From an uncultured Nitrosomonadales bacterium (GTDB lineage Bacteria; Pseudomonadota; Gammaproteobacteria; Burkholderiales; Gallionellaceae), in contig CAISHO010000142.1 of assembly GCA_903885165.1 (NCBI GenBank), positions 1 through 34,853 of the forward strand: 34,853 nt of DNA. Reading direction: 5' to 3'. Shown here piece by piece: positions 25,461 through 34,430 of this stretch. A program made the translations under genes and the position numbers. The notes under the pieces were generated by a model. It searched no databases, was not told the DNA's origin, and was given only the letters and a program-made list of their open reading frames with translations. Each line of letters begins with the position of its first letter. Within the stretch, counting starts at the first letter, position 1.

Positions 25461-25826
25461 CTATCAATAATAATCAATAAGCTAAAATCCTAAACTCGGC
25501 AGTTCAATTATTGATTCGGACAACCGCTTTTTAAGTTAACCAATATGAAAAAGTGTTCTGTTCAACATGATTCTCACGACTTGACGTACTGGCCGTATGC
25601 GCAACTTATGAGCAGTTATATACCCGGCAGTCGGTTTGGAGCACCTGCACAGAAAGTCCGTCGGATGGCAGCGGGCGGCGAAATCTGACCAGATATTCGC
25701 CCGACTTCCCCAGTCTTCGCAAATACTTAACGTAAATTTGAAGCTGAGAATGAAGCAGGCATAGCGACACTATGCCATCACCCCGGGGGTGACGGCATAG
25801 TAATTATGATGCAAACCAGTGAAAAA
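25461..25826. other. Intergenic region with hairpin and a doubtful small ORF
   Basis: The 366-base gap between the SirB gene and the DUF2934 gene holds the palindrome at 25770-25800 and, on the plus strand, a 47-codon ATG frame at 25545-25688 without ribosome site or recognisable homology. Otherwise I see nothing. Confidence 0.6.
25770..25800 (-). terminator. Long GC-rich hairpin downstream of the DUF2934 gene
   Basis: CTATGCC-A-TCACCCC (25770-25784) pairs with GGGGGTGA-C-GGCATAG (25785-25800), about 14 paired bases with one mismatch. It lies 26 bases after the stop of the minus-strand gene. There is no T tract on the minus side, so it could be a terminator of unusual form, an mRNA-stabilising hairpin, or a small repeat. 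Confidence 0.5.
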
Positions 25827-26264
25827 CTAACCGGCCAGTTTGGCAGATATTTCCATCTCGGCCTGGGACCAATGTTCAAGGGAGTTTCCCTGAAAATTGG
25901 ATCGTTCGGCGATATAGTAAGCGGCTGTTTCCACCATACGGTAGCGTTCCTGAGCCGACGGTTGCGCGACAGCCAGTTTTTTAACTGATTTTGCTGTGGC
26001 TTTGACGGGAGTCTTTTTTGTCGCTGCTGACTTTTCCGCAACAGGCAATTTTTTGACCGCCGCTTTTTTCGGCGCTTTTTCAATCGCAGGGAAAGGCCAT
26101 ACGGCGGATTCTATCGTGACGACTTTAGGAGGCGCTGATTTTGCCGTCTTAGTCGTTGTTTTTTTTGCGGTGGCCGACTTTTTTACCGGCGCGGCCGCGC
26201 TATCGTTCGCCTCTACCTTTTTACTCGCGGCCGTTTTCTTAACAACCTTCTTTTCTTCTGCCAT
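25827..26264 (-). CDS. Lys/Ala-rich protein with C-terminal DUF2934 domain
   Basis: A 145-residue protein. Residues 1-105 are low-complexity Lys, Ala, Thr and Pro with KKTAASKK, SATAKKTTTKTAKS, KKAAVKK and KATAKSVKK, very like histone-H1-type or AlgP-like DNA-binding tails. Residues 106-145 form DUF2934: ERYRMVETAAYYIAERSNFQ-GNSLEHWSQAEMEISAKL, with the conserved WxxAExEI end. DUF2934 is a short domain seen in many betaproteobacterial low-complexity proteins. The net charge suggests nucleic-acid binding or condensation, which is inferred. The gene appears to stand alone. Confidence 0.75.
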   Translation of the reverse strand: MAEEKKVVKKTAASKKVEANDSAAAPVKKSATAKKTTTKTAKSAPPKVVTIESAVWPFPAIEKAPKKAAVKKLPVAEKSAATKKTPVKATAKSVKKLAVAQPSAQERYRMVETAAYYIAERSNFQGNSLEHWSQAEMEISAKLAG

Positions 26265-26415
26265 AATTGCGATCCCCCTGATGACTACAAAACCACACGA
26301 AGCCCAATGATATTGCGCAGACCTCCAACGGTCAACCCATCCCTGTGCTTAACCGGCTTTATACAACAGAAATAAGTCAGGGTGATGACAGTCGAATGTT
26401 CACGAGTGAGCTTCG

Positions 26416-27528
26416 TTAATTCTGAGACTGGCGCAGTGCAACTCGCTTCAGATACGCTTCCCGCGCGATCTGTACGTCTTCCAGAAAGTACGGCAACTCT
26501 TTGAGCAACATGGCTTGAGGACCGTCGACCAGCGCCGCTGGCGGTTGCGGATGAAAATCTACCAGTACCATATTCGCTCCTGCCAACACACCTTGTGCCG
26601 TGACATGCATCATGTCCATGATGCCATCCGGCGAGGCGGCGCGTGAACCCACTGAATGCGAAGGATCAACACATACCGGCATGCGCGTTAAGCGTTTGAC
26701 CACCGGCACATGGGCGAAATCGACGAAATTGCGGTGCGGATCGGCCATATTGGTCTTCATACCGCGCAGACAGAACACCACGTTCCGATTGCCTTCTGAG
26801 GCCAGATATTCCGCCGCATTCAGCGATTCATCCAGCGTGATACCAAAACCACGTTTGAGCAACACCGGCATCTTGGTTTGACGACCGACGATCTTGAGCA
26901 ATTCAAAATTTTGCGTGTTCCGCGTGCCGATTTGCAGCATCACACCGGTCGGGTCCCCCGTTTGATGCAGCGCCTCATTGATTTCATCCAGATGCGATTC
27001 GTGGGTGATTTCCATCGCCATCACACGAATGCCATATTTTCCTGCCAATTCAAAAACATAGGGCAGGCAGTTTTTACCGTGCCCCTGAAACGCATAAGGA
27101 CTGGTGCGCGGCTTGTACGCACCCATGCGGGTGCAGACCTGACCGTTGTCGCGCAAAGCTTTGAGCATGATCTCGACATGTTCGCGATTATCTACCGCAC
27201 ACAGACCGGCGAATACATGCAAGGTATCCTGACCGAAGCGCACGCCGTTGTACTCAAAGTGCGTGGGACGTTGATCATCCTTGTGGCGCCCCAAAATACG
27301 ATATTCCTCGGACACCCTCACCGCTCGCTCGACGCCGGGCAGAGCATGCATCTGGTCGATGTCCAATTGTTTGGTGTTGCCGATCAGATATAGTTCGGTC
27401 AGATTCTGCTCGCTGCCCTGCTCGACATGAACGCGCACCCGTATGCCGGGCAAGGTCGCCAAATGTGTCAATAAAGACTGGTACTCAGCGGAGGTTTCTC
27501 CGACATGGGCGGCTAAAATCAGAATCAT
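26416..27528 (-). CDS. 3-deoxy-7-phosphoheptulonate (DAHP) synthase, type I beta-like
   Basis: Condenses phosphoenolpyruvate with erythrose 4-phosphate, the first step of the shikimate pathway. The 370 residues have an N-terminal ferredoxin-like regulatory domain (about 1-75), as in Thermotoga-type enzymes, then the TIM barrel: LHVFAGLCAVDNREH (metal-ligand Cys110; the usual motif is AGPC, here AGLC), GAYKPRTSPYAFQGHG, VLLKRGFGITLDESLNAAEY and VCVDPSHSVGSR (metal-ligand His). The ATG overlaps the HAD nucleotidase stop by 4 bases. The substitution of Leu for the usual Pro in AGPC is minor but visible. The N-terminal domain is the likely site for aromatic amino acid feedback. Confidence 0.9.
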   Translation of the reverse strand: MILILAAHVGETSAEYQSLLTHLATLPGIRVRVHVEQGSEQNLTELYLIGNTKQLDIDQMHALPGVERAVRVSEEYRILGRHKDDQRPTHFEYNGVRFGQDTLHVFAGLCAVDNREHVEIMLKALRDNGQVCTRMGAYKPRTSPYAFQGHGKNCLPYVFELAGKYGIRVMAMEITHESHLDEINEALHQTGDPTGVMLQIGTRNTQNFELLKIVGRQTKMPVLLKRGFGITLDESLNAAEYLASEGNRNVVFCLRGMKTNMADPHRNFVDFAHVPVVKRLTRMPVCVDPSHSVGSRAASPDGIMDMMHVTAQGVLAGANMVLVDFHPQPPAALVDGPQAMLLKELPYFLEDVQIAREAYLKRVALRQSQN

Positions 27529-28187
27529 GCGTTTTCCTTTGAATTATTTAACACCCGGTGCACCGCGCCCGGCAACTGCAGCACCGAACGCAACTTCACA
27601 TCCACACATTCCGGCATTCTGCTCTGCTCGCTGATCCACACCGTGCGCATGCCAAGACGTTTAGCCGCCTGCAGATTTTCCAGGCTGTCTTCGACCATCA
27701 CGCATTCTGCCGCCCTGACCCGATGCCTGCGCATCACATGACGGAAGCCTGCGAAATCCGGCTTAGGCCGATAGCGGGTTTGCTCAACCGCGATCAAATC
27801 GTCAAATAAATTATTTATTTTCAACAGGTTAAGAACATCCAGCGCATAGTGACGGGGCGCATTGGAAAACACTACCTTTTTACCCGGCAGAGCGCGCAGC
27901 ACATGGCGCAGACGCGACTGGCGCAGCACCATGCGTTCGAGTTCAGGAAACTGATGGGTATGCCAGAGAAAATGAGCGGGGTCTGTGCCGTGGTGGCGCA
28001 TCAATCCGCTCAAGGTCGCACCATAGCGCTGCCAGTAATCCATGCGCAGCGCGTTCGCCTCAACTTCTGACAACTGCAGATGTTCCTGCAAGTAGGCGGT
28101 CATGCTGCGATTGATATGTGGAAAGATGTGCGGCGTCGCGTTGTGCAGCGTGTTGTCCAGATCAAAAATCCACAGGGGCGAGTTCAC
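27525..28187 (-). CDS. HAD-superfamily pyrimidine 5'-nucleotidase-like hydrolase
   Basis: A 220-residue HAD phosphatase of the SDT1/pyrimidine 5'-nucleotidase subgroup. Motif I is FDLDNTLHN (nucleophile Asp9, acid Asp11), motif II the FSNAPRHY serine, motif III the lysine in RYRPKPDF, and motif IV MVEDSLENLQAAK with the acidic pair. The helical cap lies between motifs I and II. It is 13 bases after argB and overlaps the DAHP synthase, so this forms a short operon. The substrate is not known; UMP/CMP dephosphorylation is the family norm. Confidence 0.88.
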   Translation of the reverse strand: MNSPLWIFDLDNTLHNATPHIFPHINRSMTAYLQEHLQLSEVEANALRMDYWQRYGATLSGLMRHHGTDPAHFLWHTHQFPELERMVLRQSRLRHVLRALPGKKVVFSNAPRHYALDVLNLLKINNLFDDLIAVEQTRYRPKPDFAGFRHVMRRHRVRAAECVMVEDSLENLQAAKRLGMRTVWISEQSRMPECVDVKLRSVLQLPGAVHRVLNNSKENA

Positions 28188-28200
28188 GTCTTAAAGTCGT

Positions 28201-29115
<915 letters not shown>

Positions 29116-29158
29116 TTACAACAACGGGCATGGCAAAGATGCCGAACATGACGATAGT

Positions 29159-30046
29159 TCAATCCGGAAACACGCCGGTAGACAGATAACGGTCACCACG
29201 GTCACAAACGATAAACGCGATTACCGCATTTTCCACCTGCTGCGAAATCCGCAAGGCAACGGCCAGCGCCCCGCCCGAAGAAATGCCGCAGAAGATTCCC
29301 TCCTCAGATGCCAAGCGGCGCGTCATTTCCTCTGCGTCCGATTGACTAACATATTCCAGCCTGTCGATATTAGTGCCGCTGTAGATTTTCGGCAGATAAG
29401 CTTCGGTCCATTTGCGTATACCGGGGATTTGCGCACCAGTCTCCGGTTGCACGCCGATGATCTGTACGTTGGGATTTTGTTCCTTGAAATAACGTGAGCA
29501 GCCCATGATGGTGCCGGTCGTCCCCATGCTGCTGATAAAATGCGTCAGACGGCCGTCGGTATCGCGCCAGATTTCCGGCGCCGTGCCTTCATAATGGGCC
29601 AACGGGTTATCGGGATTAGCGAACTGATCGAGTATGATGCCGCGCCCCGCATCGCGCAGTGCGACAGCCGTATCGCGCGCCAGCTCCATACTGCCTTCTT
29701 TCGAGGTCAAGACCAGCTCTGCGCCGAATGCCTTCATGGTCTGGCGACGTTCCACACTCTGGTTTTCCGGCATCACCAAAATCATCTTGTAGCCGCGCAT
29801 CGCCGCCGCCATCGCCAGCGCAATGCCGGTATTACCGCTGGTCGCTTCGATCAGGGTATCGCCGGGTTTAATCTCGCCGCGCTGTTCAGCACGAACAATC
29901 ATGGACAGCGCAGGTCTGTCCTTCACAGATCCGGCCGGATTATTGCCTTCCAATTTAGCCAGCAACACATTGCTGGTATGGCCCGGTATGCGTTTTAAGC
30001 GTACCAGCGGGGTATTACCAACAAATTGATCTATAGATGAATACAT
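29159..30046 (-). CDS. cysM: Cysteine synthase B (O-acetylserine sulfhydrylase)
   Basis: PLP enzyme that makes cysteine from O-acetylserine (CysM type also uses thiosulfate). I chose ATG 30044-30046, giving MYSSIDQFVGNTPLVRLKRI, because this matches the usual CysM opening; an in-frame GTG at 30065-30067 would add seven residues. The PLP lysine is Lys42 in AGSVKDRPALSM; TSGNTGIALAMAAA and the SSMGTTGTIMG phosphate loop follow, and IFCGISSGGAL lies near the end. CysM rather than CysK is indicated by DRPALSM and GTTGTIMGCSRYFKE. It is probably first in a cysM-argB-HAD-DAHP group. Confidence 0.93.
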   Translation of the reverse strand: MYSSIDQFVGNTPLVRLKRIPGHTSNVLLAKLEGNNPAGSVKDRPALSMIVRAEQRGEIKPGDTLIEATSGNTGIALAMAAAMRGYKMILVMPENQSVERRQTMKAFGAELVLTSKEGSMELARDTAVALRDAGRGIILDQFANPDNPLAHYEGTAPEIWRDTDGRLTHFISSMGTTGTIMGCSRYFKEQNPNVQIIGVQPETGAQIPGIRKWTEAYLPKIYSGTNIDRLEYVSQSDAEEMTRRLASEEGIFCGISSGGALAVALRISQQVENAVIAFIVCDRGDRYLSTGVFPD

Positions 30047-30135
30047 GTCTTGATCTTGATATTTCACGAGGGCGCCATGATAACTGGGGACACGATAAAC
30101 CGCATCCCGATTACGACAAATCGCGCCCGTTGAAA

Positions 30136-30999
30136 TTAGCCCCAGTCGCCACCGCTATCATCCGAACTGGCGATATTTGAACTGTCATCCCAGGAGCCGG
30201 TGTCTGCGATACCGAAGTCTGAGCCGCCCATGTTGTTGGGTGCCATATTATTCGATGAACTGTTCCATGAGTCAGCCTGAGGTGCGGCACTGTGACCGCC
30301 ATCCAAGAAGTGATGCGCCAGCGCCTCGCCCGCCACCATCCCCACACCCACAGCAGCACCGGTCGCAAGGCCACCCATGATTCCACTCCCCATCCCTCCG
30401 CCGCCCATACCACCACCCATTGGTGCCATGCCGCCTTGCCCCATGCCACCACCCGTCGGCCCCATACCACCGCCGTAAGGATTCATAGGTGCTGCCGCTT
30501 GAGGATAGTTCCCCTGATACACGGGCTGGCTACGCGCCGTTTTAGCACGCATAATCAGGAAGATCACCGTACACGCCGCTACACCCAACAGCAACATACC
30601 CCAAGGAAAACTATTGGCGGGCTGGGTCTGATAGTTGGAGACAGACGACGGATTAGGCTGACTGACATGATGCGATGCAGAAATCCGGCTCTTCAAATCC
30701 TGTACAGACTGCGCATTCGCGAACGGCAGCCCCGGCTTTAAGCGTTCCGCTGTCGCGAGTTCATTCTCTGCCTGACTCAACTGACCTTGCTTGGACAGCA
30801 ATTCGGCTTCGACGAAATGCGCCTTGGCACTGTTCGGATGCGCGCTTAGCACCGTGCCCATCATTTTTTGCGCTTCATCCAGATGACCCGACTGCGCGGC
30901 CTTATAGACTTGATCCAGCGTCGGTCCGTCTTCCGCGTAAGCCGCGCCATATGAAAGTGACAACGCCAATACCAACCCGCAAGCTACATTCTTAAACAT
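30136..30999 (-). CDS. Secreted/membrane TPR-like protein with Gly/Met-rich region
   Basis: A 287-residue protein starting at ATG 30997-30999, supported by GGAGA 6 bases upstream. It has a signal peptide (1-22), two to three TPR-like helices (about 25-95, YKAAQSGHLDEAQKMMG and SAKAHFVEAELLSKQGQLSQ), a disordered linker, one membrane helix (about 133-150), a Gly/Met/Pro-rich region (about 165-210, repeated GGGMG), a hydrophobic GLATGAAVGVGMVAGEALAH segment, and an Asp/Ser-rich end. The second half resembles small bacterial membrane proteins with glycine-zipper-like helices. Function is unknown. Confidence 0.75.
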   Translation of the reverse strand: MFKNVACGLVLALSLSYGAAYAEDGPTLDQVYKAAQSGHLDEAQKMMGTVLSAHPNSAKAHFVEAELLSKQGQLSQAENELATAERLKPGLPFANAQSVQDLKSRISASHHVSQPNPSSVSNYQTQPANSFPWGMLLLGVAACTVIFLIMRAKTARSQPVYQGNYPQAAAPMNPYGGGMGPTGGGMGQGGMAPMGGGMGGGGMGSGIMGGLATGAAVGVGMVAGEALAHHFLDGGHSAAPQADSWNSSSNNMAPNNMGGSDFGIADTGSWDDSSNIASSDDSGGDWG

Positions 31000-31142
31000 G
31001 GAATATCTCCAATTAAATTGTTCTGTGCATATGGGGACACGCCCTGAAATATACAATAGACAAGATGATAAATATTATCGGGATTAAAATTTATCAATTT
31101 GATTAATAATAATATTTTAATATTCCAACACTTCAATTTCAC

Positions 31143-31799
31143 TCACGATCCCACCAGACTGGCCGCGATATTGATCGACAGTCCAATAATAGTGACATTA
31201 AACAAAAAACTCAGTATAGATTGTGCCAGCACCGTTTTGCGCATCGAATGCGACATGATGCTGACATCGGATGTTTGAGCCGCAACGGCGATAGTAAACG
31301 AGAAATACAAAAAGTCCCAATAGTCCAGATTATCTTCCTTTTCAGGAAAACTGAGCGCCCTCCGGGTCGCAGGCGACCGGTAATAAATACGTGCATAGTG
31401 AAAAGTGAACAAGGTTCCAACCAGCAACCATGAACCCAATACGGTGGCCCCGGTAAAAGCATAATGGGACAGGCGCAATTGGGAAGATAACCCTTTGATG
31501 GTCGACAATTCGAGCACAATGGCCGCGACACTCACGATCGCCGCAATCGACATGATCGCCAGGATTACACCCGCGCTTTGATCCTCCTGTTCGGCAATCG
31601 AGCGCACCCTGACATGATTGGCGCGCATCATCAGCCACCCCATCAGCCCCAGATAAAACCACACCGTCACATTCCAGGCGATCAATCCTCGCACGACCAC
31701 ACTCCACTGCATGGGCAGCAGCAGTCCAATGATGATGCCCGCGACGATCGCAGTGATCAGACGAGGGCGAGTGCGGATAATTTTATGAGCTGGAAACAT
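31143..31799 (-). CDS. DUF1345 membrane protein
   Basis: A 218-residue protein with five to six hydrophobic helices. The DUF1345 pattern is visible: GLIAWNVTVWFYLGLMGWLM, then VRSIAEQEDQSAGVILAIMS, YAFTGATVLGSWLLVGTLFT, HYARIYY and YWDFLYFSFTIAVAAQTSDV, an ion-channel-like stretch (pore-loop-like TSDVSI), then a last helix. The family is predicted to be membrane-embedded, with unknown function. It is transcribed alone on the minus strand. Confidence 0.88.
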   Translation of the reverse strand: MFPAHKIIRTRPRLITAIVAGIIIGLLLPMQWSVVVRGLIAWNVTVWFYLGLMGWLMMRANHVRVRSIAEQEDQSAGVILAIMSIAAIVSVAAIVLELSTIKGLSSQLRLSHYAFTGATVLGSWLLVGTLFTFHYARIYYRSPATRRALSFPEKEDNLDYWDFLYFSFTIAVAAQTSDVSIMSHSMRKTVLAQSILSFLFNVTIIGLSINIAASLVGS

Positions 31800-32032
31800 A
31801 TGAACTAAAAGGGGTGGAGGAGCAAGATTGTGTCATTGTAAACTTCCGGTAGCTACTGAAGAATCTCATGAGTTCAATCGGCAGCATTTCAAGTGCAAAT
31901 AATTTATCTTAGCTGCAATCCAAGAAACCTCAGTGCGTTGCCGGCAGTTATTTTGAAATGACATACTGTTTTAATGAATAATTTATCATTTTAAAACCTG
32001 ACAAAATTAAGTCATGCATATTCATTTTATAG

Positions 32033-32602
32033 CTAAGAAAAAAGTGCCGTTCCCCACAAGACAACACCTCCCGTTGCTGCCACTACCGCCGCAACAAATA
32101 ACCATTTTTTGCGGGTTAGTACGGTAATAGACGCCAGAGAAATGGCAATCTGTATTAGCGTCATCGCCTGCGCCAACTTGTGGTGCGGGCGCAATAAACG
32201 CTCGCTTTCGCCATCCGCTTTTCTGGATTCCGCTTCAAAAGTCTCCGCCTTTAGCTTAATGTCCTTCTTATCATTTTCATACCTCAGTAATTGCTCCTTG
32301 TAAAAAGCCTGTTTTTGAACGGGCGCCAACTCAGAGGCAATTTCCATCAAATGCTCTTTACTGCTCTTGGATTCATAAAAATTCCACTGATCGGAAGCAT
32401 CAGCCTTCCTCAGAACAGCCTCATTTTTCAACAACATGGACTCATTCTGGGTGGCTCCGCCCTGATAGCTGACGATAGCGCCTAGCGAGGCAAGAATAGC
32501 CGTAAAAATAGCCACCTGGCTGGAAAGCTTATCTCCGCTTTGAGCATGATGCTCAACCTCGTGCTCATGCGCGCCATGCACATGAAATCCGTCTTCCGAC
32601 AT
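32033..32602 (-). CDS. DUF4337 membrane protein
   Basis: A 189-residue protein chosen from ATG 32600-32602, with AAGGAG 5 bases upstream; the 32644 frame start is not supported. The histidine-rich N-terminus (HVHGAHEHEVEHHAQ) is followed by a helix (about 28-46, QVAIFTAILASLGAIVSYQG), a long helical region (about 50-140, including DASDQWNFYESKSSKEHLME), and two C-terminal helices. This layout is that of DUF4337. The N-terminal histidines could bind metal. Unknown function. Confidence 0.85.
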   Translation of the reverse strand: MSEDGFHVHGAHEHEVEHHAQSGDKLSSQVAIFTAILASLGAIVSYQGGATQNESMLLKNEAVLRKADASDQWNFYESKSSKEHLMEIASELAPVQKQAFYKEQLLRYENDKKDIKLKAETFEAESRKADGESERLLRPHHKLAQAMTLIQIAISLASITVLTRKKWLFVAAVVAATGGVVLWGTALFS

Positions 32603-32668
32603 ACCCACTCCTTGAATAAAATTTACTTTAACGATACGGATCACCGATTATATAAATTCGGCGTCCGA

Positions 32669-33031
32669 TTATTTGTGCTCCTGGTCAAACTTACTTTCTG
32701 CTTCAGTCAAATGGCTCATCAATATATGAGAAATCATATTTACACCGATGCCGGCAAACACGGCCGGAATAAGGTAAAGCGCAAGAGAAAGCTCAGACCT
32801 GAAGACGCTGTCATCAATCAACGAGGGTGAAATTTTTGCCATCTCTTTCAGACGCTGCAAAAGGAATACATTTATCCCGGAAATCAATATCAATACGACA
32901 CCAAACAGCAGCACCGTTTTACGTGAAATTGCCCGTTTCCACATCATGTAAGCATAGAGGGTGACGGGCAGAATAAGCGAAAAGACGGTTAGGGCAAAAA
33001 ACTCGAATTCAAAAAATACCGATTCTTTCAT
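32669..33031 (-). CDS. Small three-helix membrane protein, unknown
   Basis: A 120-residue protein from ATG 33029-33031 (a TTG at 33035-33037 gives two more residues). Three hydrophobic segments (about 8-28, 38-58 and 84-105) alternate with short polar loops; a KEMAKISPSLIDDSVFRSEL segment lies between helices 2 and 3. I do not recognise the family. It is 66 bases upstream of the DUF4337 gene on the same strand and may be co-transcribed. Confidence 0.6.
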   Translation of the reverse strand: MKESVFFEFEFFALTVFSLILPVTLYAYMMWKRAISRKTVLLFGVVLILISGINVFLLQRLKEMAKISPSLIDDSVFRSELSLALYLIPAVFAGIGVNMISHILMSHLTEAESKFDQEHK

Positions 33032-33107
33032 TTTCAATTTACCCTTAACAAACAGTTGTCCGCATCAATTTTATTAAGAAAAACGCATTTAGCCTGGGCT
33101 CAATACA

Positions 33108-33410
33108 CTAATCCCCTCCAGTATTTCTGCGACCATCCTGATTAGCGCTTTGCTGGTTGCCAACATTCGCTGCTCGTGAATCTCCTTGCTGGCTGCCACC
33201 TTGTTGATTCTGCTGCTCACCACGACCGTGTTTATGGCGACCACCTTGTTGACCGCCGTTAGAACCGGCGCTTTGATAGCCATTGCCGTGATAGCCGCTG
33301 CCGCCTATGGTCGAATTGACGTCTGGATCACTCGTTTCGGCAAACACCGATGAAGAAATGCAAAACAATGCGACCGTGCACGCGATTTTCAGTTTTGAAA
33401 CCATCATCAA
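33108..33410 (-). CDS. Small secreted Gly/Gln/Asn-rich protein
   Basis: A 100-residue protein with a signal peptide (about 1-24, KIACTVALFCISSSVFAE) and a disordered mature part rich in Gly, Gln, Asn and Ser: GSGYHGNGYQSAGSNGGQQG, then RHKHGRGEQQNQQG and DGRRNTGGD. AAAGGTG lies just upstream of the start, and two further in-frame ATG codons follow the first one. It resembles neither a known domain nor a housekeeping gene. It shares a low-complexity, Gln/Gly/Arg-rich style with the gene at 34431. Confidence 0.6.
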   Translation of the reverse strand: MMMVSKLKIACTVALFCISSSVFAETSDPDVNSTIGGSGYHGNGYQSAGSNGGQQGGRHKHGRGEQQNQQGGSQQGDSRAANVGNQQSANQDGRRNTGGD

Positions 33411-33443
33411 TCACCTTTAGTCGGTTTGCATTCTGGCAAGGGT

Positions 33444-33514
33444 GGCAATTTGTCGGCTATCGGTTTCCCGACATAACACGAGGGGTGCGTATTACATCAC
33501 ACCGACAAACTGCC
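33444..33514. repeat. Inverted repeat downstream of the Spy-like gene
   Basis: GGCAATTTGTCGG (33444-33456) pairs with CCGACAAACTGCC (33502-33514) with 12 of 13 bases complementary, separated by 45 bases. A nested CCGACA at 33468-33473 pairs with TGTCGG at 33451-33456. It could be a terminator or regulatory site between two minus-strand genes. Confidence 0.45.
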
Positions 33515-33550
33515 ATAACTTTACTAATTGCTGCTTACTCCATAAAAATA

Positions 33551-34030
33551 TTATTTCTTATCATTCATATCACGATCATGGTGATGATGCATCATATGAT
33601 GACGATTCATGAAGTGGCTATCGAAGGTATTTTTCTGCCCTATATTCAATGTGTTATAGAATATTTTAACCACGGCAACATGCTCAGTCATACTTTTTTC
33701 ATGCGCCTTCATACCATCCAACATGCGATCAAGACGATCCGGCGTACTCAAATTTGACCAGTCTTTATACTCATGCCTGACCATTTCGGAGGGCTTCATC
33801 TTTCCTGCAAATTCACTCCATGCGGTTTCCTGAGCCGCTGACAGTTTCAACGCGCTGTGCAGTTCATTCATACGCTGATCGTGACGCTCGCTATCACTAT
33901 GCGCGTTGCTCCAGGAATGATCGCAGCCACCTTTCGAGGTAGACGGCTCATTGGCAAATGCGCTATTACCGAGCAAAACAACCAGACTGCAGCCCAACAT
34001 CGTAACGAGGGTTTTTTGATTGATACTCAT
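33551..34030 (-). CDS. Spy/CpxP-family periplasmic protein
   Basis: A 159-residue secreted protein: signal peptide (about 1-26, LVTMLGCSLVVLLGNSAFAN), then helices with RMNELHSALKLSAAQETAWS, the LTxxQ-like motif of Spy/CpxP, and MKPSEMVRHEYKDWS. Spy-type proteins are periplasmic chaperones or stress sensors. The C-terminus is Met/His-rich (HFMNRHHMMHHHHDRDMNDKK), which points to metal binding. It lies next to small low-complexity genes on the same strand. Confidence 0.82.
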   Translation of the reverse strand: MSINQKTLVTMLGCSLVVLLGNSAFANEPSTSKGGCDHSWSNAHSDSERHDQRMNELHSALKLSAAQETAWSEFAGKMKPSEMVRHEYKDWSNLSTPDRLDRMLDGMKAHEKSMTEHVAVVKIFYNTLNIGQKNTFDSHFMNRHHMMHHHHDRDMNDKK

Positions 34031-34078
34031 GATTCTCTCCTGTTTAAATTTAAAGATTGCGACTTGTATTTTCTGACT

Positions 34079-34369
34079 TTAATTCCGGCGTTCCTCTGCG
34101 CGCTGACGCTCTTCGTCCCGACCATGACGACCTTCTGCCCGACCATGCTGTTCATCTCGACGCCTATCGTCTTTGCGCCCTTCATCATCACGAGGCACCA
34201 TTCTGGCCGGTGCTTGCGCGATGACAGGTACCGCCCGGCTATTATTCAAATCGATGCTGGCAGCCACTCCCTAGCCGTTAAGACTGATAGACAAATCATC
34301 GGGGCGCACCGTGGCAACACATAACAACACTGTGGCCAAACCGACAACAGGTAATTGATATTTTTTCAT
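34079..34369 (-). pseudogene. Small secreted charged protein with in-frame amber codon
   Basis: The frame from ATG 34367-34369 gives a signal-peptide-like MKKYQLPVVGLATVLLCVAT, then VRPDDLSISLNG, a TAG at 34271-34273, then VAASIDLNNSRAVPVIAQAP and a very charged tail with repeated RDE/RR/HGR (DEGRKDDRRRDEQHGRAEGR). AGGAG precedes the ATG by 8 bases, so the gene looks intended to be read whole. The TAG splits it after codon 32, giving a pseudogene, a sequencing error, or read-through. A GTG at 34265-34267 could restart but has no ribosome site. Confidence 0.55.
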
Positions 34370-34430
34370 TTCAAATACTCCTGAATTTAATTCAAAAACT
34401 CATGTCCTTGATAATCAACTGGCGCGTTGT

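Noticed and set aside
25545-25688. 47-codon plus-strand ORF in the 25461-25826 gap
   Set aside because: No ribosome site, no recognisable domain and no operon context; too little to call a gene.
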